The notes under the pieces: generated by a model | Told to the model about the DNA's origin: nothing | The model's input: the letters and a program-made list of their open reading frames with translations, nothing else | Database searches by the model: none | IMG/VR virus record: IMGVR_UViG_3300033991_000040 | Span: 1 to 30,493 of that record | Length of the DNA: 30,493 nt | Origin: a virus | Direction: 5' to 3' (one strand) | Part shown: positions 1 to 4,877 of the stretch, in pieces | Layout of the letters: each line of letters begins with the position of its first letter | How positions within the stretch are numbered: position 1 is the stretch's first letter | Program-made: the position numbers and the translations under genes

Positions 1-108
1 AAGCCAACATACGCTGTGCTTCAGAGCTTTGGGCAACACAAGGTTGGCACATCTGGGTCGCCGCCCGCAAACTGGGAATCTACTAACAAGTTTCGCTGTC
101 CCCAGCGA

Positions 109-168
109 GCTATGGGGTAGGATTCAACACGGAAGCTGGATAATACACAGGAAACCCTACCCCATAGC
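109..168. repeat. 13-bp perfect inverted repeat upstream of the first gene
   Basis: GCTATGGGGTAGG (109-121) is the exact reverse complement of CCTACCCCATAGC (156-168), with 34 nt between the arms. The right arm contains the CCCCATAGCA leader motif found before the next two genes, so the left arm is an inverted copy of that motif. There is no T-run after it, so it is not a typical intrinsic terminator. It could be an RNA stem in the leader of the gene at 188 or a double operator. Confidence 0.6.
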
Positions 169-170
169 AC
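158..170 (+). promoter_or_regulatory. leader motif TACCCCATAGCAC, copy 1
   Basis: First of three copies of a motif placed just ahead of a gene start. The core CCCCATAGCA begins 28 nt upstream of the GTG at 188 and is followed by AATAAAGGA, which supplies the ribosome binding site. Its role (translation leader, operator or processing site) is not known. Confidence 0.5.
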
Positions 171-187
171 TAAATAAAGGAAAAAAG

Positions 188-358
188 GTGAAAAATATAT
201 TTGGTTATTTATTGATGTTATTACCGTTTATTGTTGTTATTACTTATGGTTGGATTGTAGCACCAGAAGAAACCAAATTATTCCTTAAAATTATGGGGGG
301 TTTTGGAGGAGGTGTGGTTTGCCTTTTTGTTGGTTGGTCATTGGTAGATAGTAAATAA
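188..358 (+). CDS. small two-segment membrane protein
   Basis: A 56-residue protein of unknown function. I place the start at the GTG at 188 because AAAGGA lies 6 nt upstream and the protein-like part begins there; the longer open frame from 29 adds 53 residues through inverted repeats. Two hydrophobic stretches are visible, about residues 4-23 and 33-51, with a short charged loop (APEETK) between them and a Gly-rich second segment (MGGFGGGVV). The layout resembles small phage inner-membrane proteins such as holins or superinfection-exclusion proteins, but nothing specific is recognised. It opens a run of small unknown genes. Confidence 0.6.
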   Translation: MKNIFGYLLMLLPFIVVITYGWIVAPEETKLFLKIMGGFGGGVVCLFVGWSLVDSK

Positions 359-363
359 CAATT

Positions 364-376
364 TACCCCATAGCAC
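364..376 (+). promoter_or_regulatory. leader motif TACCCCATAGCAC, copy 2
   Basis: A 13-nt exact match to the copy at 158-170, lying 5 nt after the stop of the first gene and starting 33 nt (core) upstream of the ATG at 399. A GAGGAGAG ribosome binding site follows. Confidence 0.5.
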
Positions 377-398
377 TATCAATTATTAGAGGAGAGAA

Positions 399-806
399 AT
401 GGATATTAAAATAATAATTCCCAAAGGAGCGGAAAGCAATACAGAGCTTGGATTAGTTGAATTAACGAAACGAATTACAGAAAAAACAGGTGAATCTGGA
501 GGATATGGTTTGGGCGGAGAAAATGGTTACGGAGCCGAATATGAAAATGAAACTTTTATGATGCATCCATTTTGTTGGTGCGAAAAAGATGATTGCGGGT
601 GGTGTGCGGGAATTGGTGCAATGCCACAGCTTCTAAGAGATGCTATGGGTGTTAAATACTCGGAAAGCGAAAGATTGCCTAATTTTCTTTATAAACCAAC
701 CAATACAAAAATTTGGTGGTATAAGTGGATAGGAAGAGGTCAAGAGCAAAAAGGAAAATTACCCAAGAATTGGCTTAAAGATTGTATTAAAAGTTTATCC
801 AATTAA
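399..806 (+). CDS. unknown protein with a Cys/Trp-rich cluster
   Basis: A 135-residue protein starting at an ATG with a good GAGGAGAG ribosome binding site. I do not recognise a named family. The visible features are a Gly/Tyr-rich stretch (about residues 33-47, GESGGYGLGGENGYGAEY) and a dense cysteine cluster at about 56-70, HPFCWCEKDDCGWCAG, with four Cys and one His that could bind a metal ion. A Trp/Lys-rich region follows (KIWWYKWIGRG). Cys-cluster proteins of this kind are common as unknown genes in phages. It lies between two copies of the CCCCATAGCA leader motif, so it may share control with its two neighbours. Confidence 0.75.
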   Translation: MDIKIIIPKGAESNTELGLVELTKRITEKTGESGGYGLGGENGYGAEYENETFMMHPFCWCEKDDCGWCAGIGAMPQLLRDAMGVKYSESERLPNFLYKPTNTKIWWYKWIGRGQEQKGKLPKNWLKDCIKSLSN

Positions 807-807
807 C

Positions 808-817
808 CCCCATAGCA
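808..817 (+). promoter_or_regulatory. leader motif CCCCATAGCA, copy 3
   Basis: Third copy of the leader core, 2 nt after a stop codon and starting 27 nt upstream of the ATG at 835. The following bases (AATTAATAAAGGAGAAAA) closely match the leader of the gene at 188. Confidence 0.5.
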
Positions 818-834
818 ATTAATAAAGGAGAAAA

Positions 835-1146
835 ATGAGTAAAACTATCAAAATTTCTGACGAAACCTTTGAAAAAATCAAAGATCAGTTCGGAGGTGAA
901 AACATTAAGGAGCTGGGCGAACTAAAAGATTTGGTGGGCGAGACCTACTGCTTTCAGTGTGCCCGCTATATCTATCACGGGAAGGTAAAAAAGATTACTG
1001 CTGACTACATTGAGCTGGAAGATGCTTCAGTTGTCTTTGATACGGGGGATTACGACAACAAAGAAGCAGAGGACAAGCAAGAAACCCCCCACAACATTTA
1101 TGTGATGAGACAAGCCATTGAGGCGTTTTACAAATTAAGGTGGTAA
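835..1146 (+). CDS. small phage protein of unknown function, next to a repeat gene
   Basis: A 103-residue protein with an ATG start behind AAAGGAG. The N-terminal 30 residues are charged and helical-looking. The middle (ETYCFQCARYIYHGKVKKI, then DYIELEDASVVFDTGDY) looks like a small beta-rich fold. From memory it resembles a widespread group of short phage proteins with a 'GKV...I.LEDA...DTG' pattern that are often followed by a gene made of dipeptide repeats. The gene after it here is exactly such a repeat gene, starting 2 nt after this stop. The similarity is recollection rather than a search result, and no biochemical role is known to me. Confidence 0.7.
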   Translation: MSKTIKISDETFEKIKDQFGGENIKELGELKDLVGETYCFQCARYIYHGKVKKITADYIELEDASVVFDTGDYDNKEAEDKQETPHNIYVMRQAIEAFYKLRW

Positions 1147-1147
1147 A

Positions 1148-1499
1148 ATGTTTCTATTAAACGAATATACAATAGGTCCGAGCTGGAGCTGGAGCTGGAG
1201 CAGGAGCGGGAGCAGGAGCAGGAGCTGGAGCTGGAGCAGGAGCTGGAGCTGGAGCTGGAGCTGGAGCAGGAGCTGGAGCTGGAGCTGGAGCTGGAGCGGG
1301 AGCAGGAACTGGAGCTGGAGCAGGAGCAGGAGCAGGAGCTGGAGCAGGAGCGGGAGCAGGAGCGGGAGCAGGAGCAGGACAACTTAAAAGTAGCAAGGGA
1401 AATAAATTCTATCTAACTTTGGGGATTGAGCTCTACACACAGGATTGGGATCGCCCAGTCGGTGCGGGGCTCAATCTCAAAAGGTGGGTAGAAGTGTGA
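1148..1499 (+). CDS. Ala-Gly dipeptide-repeat protein, frame broken before the repeat
   Basis: AAGGTGG (1137-1143) and the ATG at 1148 give a good start and code for MFLLNEYTIGP. Read straight on, this frame gives Trp/Arg/Gly-Ser repeats and stops at 1387. In the frame shifted +1 from about 1181, the repeat reads as 33 dipeptides (32 Ala-Gly and one Thr-Gly, 1182-1379). It continues into a normal-looking 39-residue tail (KFYLTLGIELYTQDW, then AGLNLKRWVEV) ending at TGA 1497-1499. In that frame almost all variation between units falls at the third base of the Ala codon. The shifted frame has a TAG at 1173 and no start codon of its own. So the gene needs a +1 shift near GGT-CCG-A, or carries a mutation or sequencing error. 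The expected product is about 116 residues, silk-like in the middle. Confidence 0.55.
1182..1379 (+). repeat. 33 tandem copies of a 6-bp unit (GCNGGA)
   Basis: A perfect-length tandem array of 198 bp. The unit is GCNGGA with N = T, A or G (16, 13 and 4 units by my count) and never C. Only one unit has a change elsewhere (ACTGGA at 1308-1313). Because the unit is 6 bp, gain or loss of units cannot change the reading frame. Confidence 0.9.
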
Positions 1500-1533
1500 G
1501 TACCCCTCGCATTATCTTTTCGGGCTACCCACC
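1483..1533. repeat. hairpin spanning the stop of the repeat gene
   Basis: GGTGGGTAG (1483-1491) pairs perfectly with CTACCCACC (1525-1533). Inside, GTGTGAG (1494-1500) can pair with CTCGCAT (1506-1512), including two G-T pairs. The stem covers the TGA at 1497-1499. No T-run follows, so it would be a weak terminator at best; an mRNA-stabilising stem is as likely. Confidence 0.45.
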
Positions 1534-1607
1534 AAAACGATGCATCAGTGCAACAAAAAACAGCGCTTGTTGCAGAATATCAAAAAAGTGCACCAAAAAG
1601 GATTAAA

Positions 1608-1862
1608 ATGAAAAACTATAAAAAAGAGATTGAGGAAATATTAAAATATTCTAAGACAGGATTATTTCCTTCTCAACTGCGTTATTATCAAACAAAAGAC
1701 CTTCTCTCCCTCATCAAAAAAGCACAGAAAGAGGCAATAGATGGGGCGACAAAGACATTGGAGAATCAACTAAGAAAACACTGGCACTGGATGAGGAAAA
1801 CAAAGGATTATAAAGAAATAGCCAAAGTAATGAATGCCTTTGTAATACGAGTCAACAAATAA
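1608..1862 (+). CDS. small Lys-rich helical protein, unknown function
   Basis: An 84-residue protein. I choose the ATG at 1608 because AAAGGA lies 5 nt upstream; an in-frame GTG at 1548 would add 20 residues but has no ribosome binding site and overlaps a hairpin region. The product is strongly basic and predicted helical, with repeated Lys/Glu heptad-like stretches (KKEIEEILKYSKTG near the start, LLSLIKKAQKEAIDGATK in the middle) and a Trp/His patch (KHWHWMRK). I recognise no family. It opens a short set of four overlapping or closely spaced genes that ends with the HNH nuclease. Confidence 0.6.
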   Translation: MKNYKKEIEEILKYSKTGLFPSQLRYYQTKDLLSLIKKAQKEAIDGATKTLENQLRKHWHWMRKTKDYKEIAKVMNAFVIRVNK

Positions 1863-1874
1863 AGGAGTTTTTAG

Positions 1875-2102
1875 ATGAAAAAATTAACACTTGAAGAATC
1901 AAATCAGGAAGAAAAATGGTATAATGCTGGCTGGAAAGACGGCTCAAGAGAAACCTACAAGGCGATAGTGCCAAAGAGGAAAGCCGAAGGAGATATATAT
2001 AACAATCCTGACTGGGGGTTTACAGCGACAAGCACAGACACATCAAATTACAACGAAATCATAGACCAAATAAAAAAGAACTATAAGGAGTTTATAGAAT
2101 GA
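1875..2102 (+). CDS. small unknown protein
   Basis: A 75-residue acidic protein with an ATG behind AAAGGAG. The N-terminus has a Trp/Tyr-rich stretch (EEKWYNAGWKDGSRETY), the middle is low in structure and Ser/Thr-rich, and the C-terminus looks like a short helix (IIDQIKKNYKEFIE). No family recognised. Its stop overlaps the next start as ATGA, so the two genes are probably translationally coupled. Confidence 0.6.
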   Translation: MKKLTLEESNQEEKWYNAGWKDGSRETYKAIVPKRKAEGDIYNNPDWGFTATSTDTSNYNEIIDQIKKNYKEFIE

Positions 2103-2308
2103 AATACCAGCAATGGGGATTTTTAAAATCAAATAATATATGTTTATGCGGAAAGAAAACTGTTGACAGGAATTTATTTGGATTTCGGATTTCTATGTGT
2201 ATTAATAAAAATTGTTCTTTATATGGACAACAAATTGCAACAGAAAAATTTAAGGAGGGAAGTGAATTCACAAAAGAAAAAAAGAAAGTTGAGAAGACAA
2301 GCCGATAA
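2099..2308 (+). CDS. small probable zinc-ribbon protein
   Basis: A 69-residue protein starting in a 4-nt ATGA overlap with the gene before. It carries C-x-C (ICLCGKK, residues 15-17) and a second pair C-x4-C (SMCINKNCSLYG), a spacing suited to a small zinc ribbon, then a basic Lys/Glu-rich tail. The last 47 nt overlap the start of the HNH gene in another frame, and the HNH ribosome binding site lies inside this gene. Zinc-ribbon proteins of this size in phages often bind nucleic acid or partner proteins, but that is inference. Confidence 0.55.
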   Translation: MKYQQWGFLKSNNICLCGKKTVDRNLFGFRISMCINKNCSLYGQQIATEKFKEGSEFTKEKKKVEKTSR

Positions 2309-2633
2309 AATTTGGACTGAAATTATTCTCAAAAAACATAACTATAAATGTGAAGTGTGCGGAGAACACACTGAACAGGTACATCATTTTGTGCCTAAAA
2401 GTCAATCCAAGACGCTTCGACTCGATCTTGACAATGGTATTCCAATCTGTCAGCCTTGCCACTTTGCGATTCACACCAAAAGCGACCCATTTCCGCTTTT
2501 AGCAATTCGGGCTAATAGGGGTAATGAGTGGTATAAGGAAATAAAAAGAAAACGCCAGATTATAACCAAAGAAACTATCCAATATTTGACATTAAAGATA
2601 AAGGACTTGACAAAAGATTTATATAAAGTATAA
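2262..2633 (+). CDS. HNH endonuclease
   Basis: A 123-residue HNH nuclease. The GTG at 2262 is preferred because AGGAGG lies 3 nt upstream; a longer frame back to 2163 has no ribosome binding site and a hydrophobic, out-of-character start. The zinc and catalytic residues are all visible: CEVC (30-33), the His pair in VHHFVPKS (41-42), Asn in LDNG (58), CQPCH (63-67) and H71. A basic N-terminal arm of Lys/Arg precedes the fold. HNH nucleases beside terminase genes are a known feature of many tailed phages and can assist genome packaging or end cutting; a free-standing homing enzyme is the alternative. The gene ends inside the promoter for the late genes. Confidence 0.85.
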   Translation: MNSQKKKRKLRRQADKIWTEIILKKHNYKCEVCGEHTEQVHHFVPKSQSKTLRLDLDNGIPICQPCHFAIHTKSDPFPLLAIRANRGNEWYKEIKRKRQIITKETIQYLTLKIKDLTKDLYKV

Positions 2634-2634
2634 T
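2607..2634 (+). promoter_or_regulatory. perfect-consensus sigma70 promoter before terS
   Basis: TTGACA (2607-2612) and TATAAT (2629-2634) are both exact consensus boxes separated by 16 nt, so transcription would begin near 2641, 30 nt ahead of the terS GTG. A second TTGACA sits exactly 21 nt upstream (2586-2591), about two helical turns away, but has no matching -10 box. The promoter overlaps the last codons of the HNH gene and is well placed to drive the packaging and structural genes with host RNA polymerase. Confidence 0.75.
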
Positions 2635-2670
2635 AAAAGTGTAATATCAAGAACTCAAAAAGGAGGAAGC

Positions 2671-3084
2671 GTGAGAAACAAAAACCAAGTGAGAGAACTG
2701 GCTAATCTTATCAATGAAAAGCGAGAAAAACCAATTCCCAGAAGCTGGACACGATTTTTAGATCACTGGATTGATACTGGTAATATCACCGAATCAGCAA
2801 TGAAAACTTTCAAAGTTAAAGATAAAAAGTCTGCGTCAACTTATGGTGGTAGGGTTTTGAAAAGGTTGGGTGTGTCAAATGAAGTGCAGGCGGCATTGAT
2901 AAAAGCAGGAATGACAAGAGATTGGCGTTTTGATATTCTCAAAAGAAACACCAAAAGCGGTAGCGATAAAGCATTAGAAATGGCACTGAAGATCGGTGGT
3001 GATTTTCCCAAAGAAGGTATGGAACTTTCCACTGCTGAAAACAAACCAATTAAAGTGGAAATAGTGGATATGGAAAAACAATAA
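2671..3084 (+). CDS. terS: terminase small subunit
   Basis: A 137-residue protein starting at GTG 2671 behind AAAAAGGAGGAAGC. Terminase small subunits bind the packaging site and regulate the large subunit. The call rests on position (directly before terL), size, and the helix-turn-helix-like layout of the first 80 residues (GNITESAMKTFKVKDKKSA, then YGGRVLKRLGVS), typical of proteins in the terminase-2 or TerS groups. The middle holds a short helical region and the C-terminal 20 residues are beta-like (KPIKVEIVDMEKQ), as in the part of TerS that contacts the motor. Sequence similarity to any one family is weak by eye. Confidence 0.72.
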   Translation: MRNKNQVRELANLINEKREKPIPRSWTRFLDHWIDTGNITESAMKTFKVKDKKSASTYGGRVLKRLGVSNEVQAALIKAGMTRDWRFDILKRNTKSGSDKALEMALKIGGDFPKEGMELSTAENKPIKVEIVDMEKQ

Positions 3085-3175
3085 TATTCTCTCTGCTGGG
3101 CGGTTTCCCCTTTCCTTCCGCTCATATATATTGGGCATCGAACTCGTGAATTCACGATGCCCAGCAAGGAGAATA
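3085..3175 (+). promoter_or_regulatory. 17-bp inverted repeat that can hide the terL ribosome binding site
   Basis: The 17 nt directly after the terS stop (3085-3101) pair with 3159-3175: 15 Watson-Crick pairs, one G-T pair and one mismatch. The right arm contains the terL ribosome binding site AAGGAG (3166-3171), two bases before ATG 3177. If formed, the stem would block terL translation. A second hairpin (3132-3163) uses some of the same bases (3159-3163) and would free the site. A ribosome finishing terS at 3084 would sit over the left arm, which suggests terS-terL translational coupling. Confidence 0.6.
3132..3163 (+). repeat. alternative hairpin with an inner 12-bp palindrome before terL
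   Basis: TGGGCATCG (3132-3140) pairs perfectly with CGATGCCCA (3155-3163), loop 14 nt. Across the loop and right arm runs the palindrome CGTGAATTCACG (3145-3156). The hairpin competes for bases 3159-3163 with the larger stem 3085-3175. A DNA-level role, such as a terminase or packaging recognition site, cannot be excluded given the location. Confidence 0.55.
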
Positions 3176-3176
3176 T

Positions 3177-4496
3177 ATGCAGTTAGCTTTTCATAAAGGA
3201 CAACGAGAAGTTTTACAAGACAAACATCGCTTCAAAGTAGTGGTGGCTGGCAGAAAGTGGATGAAGACGACGCTAATGATCAACTGGCTCTTTTTGCAAG
3301 CAATTCAAAATGATTTAGTTTATCCTTATGTTGCTCCTTTTAGACAGCAAGCCAAAGAAATAGCTTGGGACGATCACATTACAAGACTGCTCAACAGTTG
3401 TGAACGAGACAAAATAAATTACAAAAAAAACGAAAGTGAACTCTCCCTAACTTTCCCATCTGGCGGAAAGTTAGTTTTATTAGGAGTAGACAATGCCGAA
3501 GCACACAGAGGTAAATCAAACTGGGGAGCGATTGCGTGTGATGAGTTTGCAGACTGGGAATTGAATATCTGGCCGTCTATTATCAGACCAAACCTTATCC
3601 CTCACAAAGCCCCTGGTATTATCGGGGGAACACCAAAGGGCTTTGATAATCTCTATGAGTTTTATAATGCTGGGCTTTCTGACAATCCCAATCGCAATCC
3701 CGACTTCAAATCCTTCCACTTCACTTCTTATGACAATCCTTGTCTGGACAAAGAAGAATTAAAGGCAATGGAGATAGAATACAAGGAAAAGGGTGAGGAC
3801 TGGTACAGACAGGAAATAATGGCGGAGTTTGTCAAGCCCTATGGCACAGTTTATACAGACTGGCCAATTGAGAACTTTAGAGAGGTCAACTATGATCCAG
3901 GCCTTCCACTACATATTACAATGGACTTCGGAGTGAATGATCCAATGGCAATCATCTGGATACAGACTAATGGCTCTGAGTTTAGGGCGATTGACTATTA
4001 CGAAGCATCAAACGCTAACATAGAACACTTTATTCAGGTTATTCGTTCCAAGCCCTACGAAGAAGCTGAATTATACACAGGTGATCCTTCGGGTAAAGCA
4101 CGATCAATCACCACTGGCACAAGCCCAATTGAGATTATGGCTCAGAAGGGTATCTTTGTGCGTACCACTGACAATGTAAAGATTCCAGACCAGATAAGAG
4201 CCACCCATCGTATTATCAAGTCTCTTTATGTCTCTAACCGCCTTGAACGGCTCAGGGATTGCATATTTAACTATCGTTATCCTACCAAAAAAGAAACTGT
4301 TATCAATCAATCAAATGAAATACCATTGCACGACGAATACTCTCACGCTATGCGGGCGTTGGAGTATTATGCAGTCAACATTCGGGGTTTTAAACCAGAC
4401 CAACCCCGAGTGAGAGTATATACGGGTGGTGATCCAATTACTGGATTTGGCAAAAGACCAAATGTGAGGACATTTGGGAGGAGGAATGCACTTTAG
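3177..4496 (+). CDS. terL: terminase large subunit
   Basis: A 439-residue packaging motor: an ATPase that drives DNA into the prohead and a nuclease that cuts it. ATPase motifs are in order: Walker A GRKWMKTT (25-32), Walker B GAIACDEFADW with D122/E123, and the coupling motif GGTPKG (150-155). The nuclease domain shows its three acidic sites: ITMDFGVNDP (D250), YTGDPSG (D303) and HDEYSHAMRALEYY (D387). Length and spacing fit a complete enzyme. The Walker A loop is unusual: phage enzymes normally have Gly before the catalytic Lys (GRRxGKT), while here it is Met29. The ATG is preceded by AAGGAG, which can be buried in the inverted repeat at 3085-3175. Confidence 0.95.
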   Translation: MQLAFHKGQREVLQDKHRFKVVVAGRKWMKTTLMINWLFLQAIQNDLVYPYVAPFRQQAKEIAWDDHITRLLNSCERDKINYKKNESELSLTFPSGGKLVLLGVDNAEAHRGKSNWGAIACDEFADWELNIWPSIIRPNLIPHKAPGIIGGTPKGFDNLYEFYNAGLSDNPNRNPDFKSFHFTSYDNPCLDKEELKAMEIEYKEKGEDWYRQEIMAEFVKPYGTVYTDWPIENFREVNYDPGLPLHITMDFGVNDPMAIIWIQTNGSEFRAIDYYEASNANIEHFIQVIRSKPYEEAELYTGDPSGKARSITTGTSPIEIMAQKGIFVRTTDNVKIPDQIRATHRIIKSLYVSNRLERLRDCIFNYRYPTKKETVINQSNEIPLHDEYSHAMRALEYYAVNIRGFKPDQPRVRVYTGGDPITGFGKRPNVRTFGRRNAL

Positions 4497-4875
4497 AGAG
4501 AAAGTAGAAGAAATTATGATAAAAAGGTTGTGTCGCAGAACACCCCAAGACGCAAAGATTCCAGACCAGGCATTTAAACAACTAACTAAAAGACTTGAGT
4601 CAATGATAAATTGGTTAGCCCGAGACCGCAAGATTCTTGGTTTTACGGAGGAGGACTTGAGATCCTTTATGCTTTTAAAGTTGCATCAAGTCTTGAGACG
4701 AAGATTATATGACGACAAACAAAGTCAGTATCGCTTTTTTATCAAGGTTTTTAATAATCTTTTCAATGATATTAATCGTTGTAAGAATGAATATCTAAAG
4801 AATGAAAACAATAAAGACGCCCTCGATGATTGTGTGAGTTATGACGATAAGCGTAATGTAGGTTGGAAGGAGTAG
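4486..4875 (+). CDS. small protein resembling sigma factor region 2
   Basis: A 129-residue protein whose ATG at 4486 follows GGGAGGAGG and overlaps the end of terL by 11 nt. The middle (GFTEEDLRSFMLLKLHQVLR, then YRFFIKVFNNLFNDINRCK) has the rhythm of sigma70 region 2: an acidic start, a helix ending in Leu/Arg, then a helix with aromatic residues and a terminal 'N..ND..R' like the core-binding helix. No region 4 (-35 recognition) is present. It could be a transcription helper for late genes, an anti-sigma or a structural linker. Its C-terminus (DDKRNVGWKE) overlaps the repeated AAGCGTAATGTA leader before portal. Function uncertain. Confidence 0.5.
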   Translation: MHFREKVEEIMIKRLCRRTPQDAKIPDQAFKQLTKRLESMINWLARDRKILGFTEEDLRSFMLLKLHQVLRRRLYDDKQSQYRFFIKVFNNLFNDINRCKNEYLKNENNKDALDDCVSYDDKRNVGWKE

Positions 4876-4877
4876 CT
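4849..4877 (+). promoter_or_regulatory. repeated leader element AAGCGTAATGTA before portal
   Basis: AAGCGTAATGTA (4849-4860) begins 29 nt upstream of the portal ATG and is followed by GGTTGGAAGGAG. The same element lies 28 nt before the gene at 17200 and 29 nt before the gene at 19877. It overlaps the last codons of the preceding gene (encoding KRNV). Confidence 0.45.

Larger units (their letters stand above)
1..187. other. non-genic stretch with several inverted repeats
   Basis: No convincing coding sequence lies here. An open frame from position 29 runs through, but its first 53 residues look unstructured and the real gene start is better placed at 188. The stretch holds a 6-bp inverted repeat (GCCAAC 3-8 with GTTGGC 43-48, with an inner 4-bp TGTG/CACA pairing), a tight 6-bp hairpin (TCGCTG 93-98, loop TCCC, CAGCGA 103-108) and a 13-bp inverted repeat at 109-168. 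It could be a structured leader, a small RNA or a control region. The window edge cuts whatever lies upstream, so its role is open. Confidence 0.45.

Noticed and set aside
29-187. Longer N-terminus for the first membrane protein
   Set aside because: The extra 53 residues cross three inverted repeats and look non-coding, while GTG 188 has a good ribosome binding site.
1182-1379. Diversity-generating retroelement target
   Set aside because: Variation is at one fixed position in each unit, but there is no reverse transcriptase, no template repeat and no adenine-specific pattern in the window.
1148-1387. Trp/Arg/Gly-Ser repeat protein read straight from ATG 1148
   Set aside because: Unit variation would constantly swap Trp, Arg and Gly, and the frame ends right after the repeat, while the +1 frame continues into 39 sensible residues. 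It is kept only as the start of the broken gene.
1157-1396. Minus-strand open frame encoding Pro-Ala repeats
   Set aside because: It starts at a TTG with no ribosome binding site and all other genes are on the + strand. Its silent pattern at Pro codons is the mirror of the Ala-Gly frame, which also has a protein-like tail.
1424-1476. Nested stems (GATTGAGC/GCTCAATC and GATTGGG/CCCAGTC) as a small RNA
   Set aside because: They lie within the protein-like C-terminal tail of the repeat gene in the +1 frame, so coding explains the sequence; an mRNA fold remains possible.
2163-2168. Other TTGACA hexamers (2163, 4973 region, 11394 region) as promoters
   Set aside because: No TATAAT-like box 15-19 nt downstream.
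2163-2261. Longer HNH protein from 2163 or ATG 2223
   Set aside because: No ribosome binding site and a hydrophobic extension; AGGAGG sits directly before GTG 2262.
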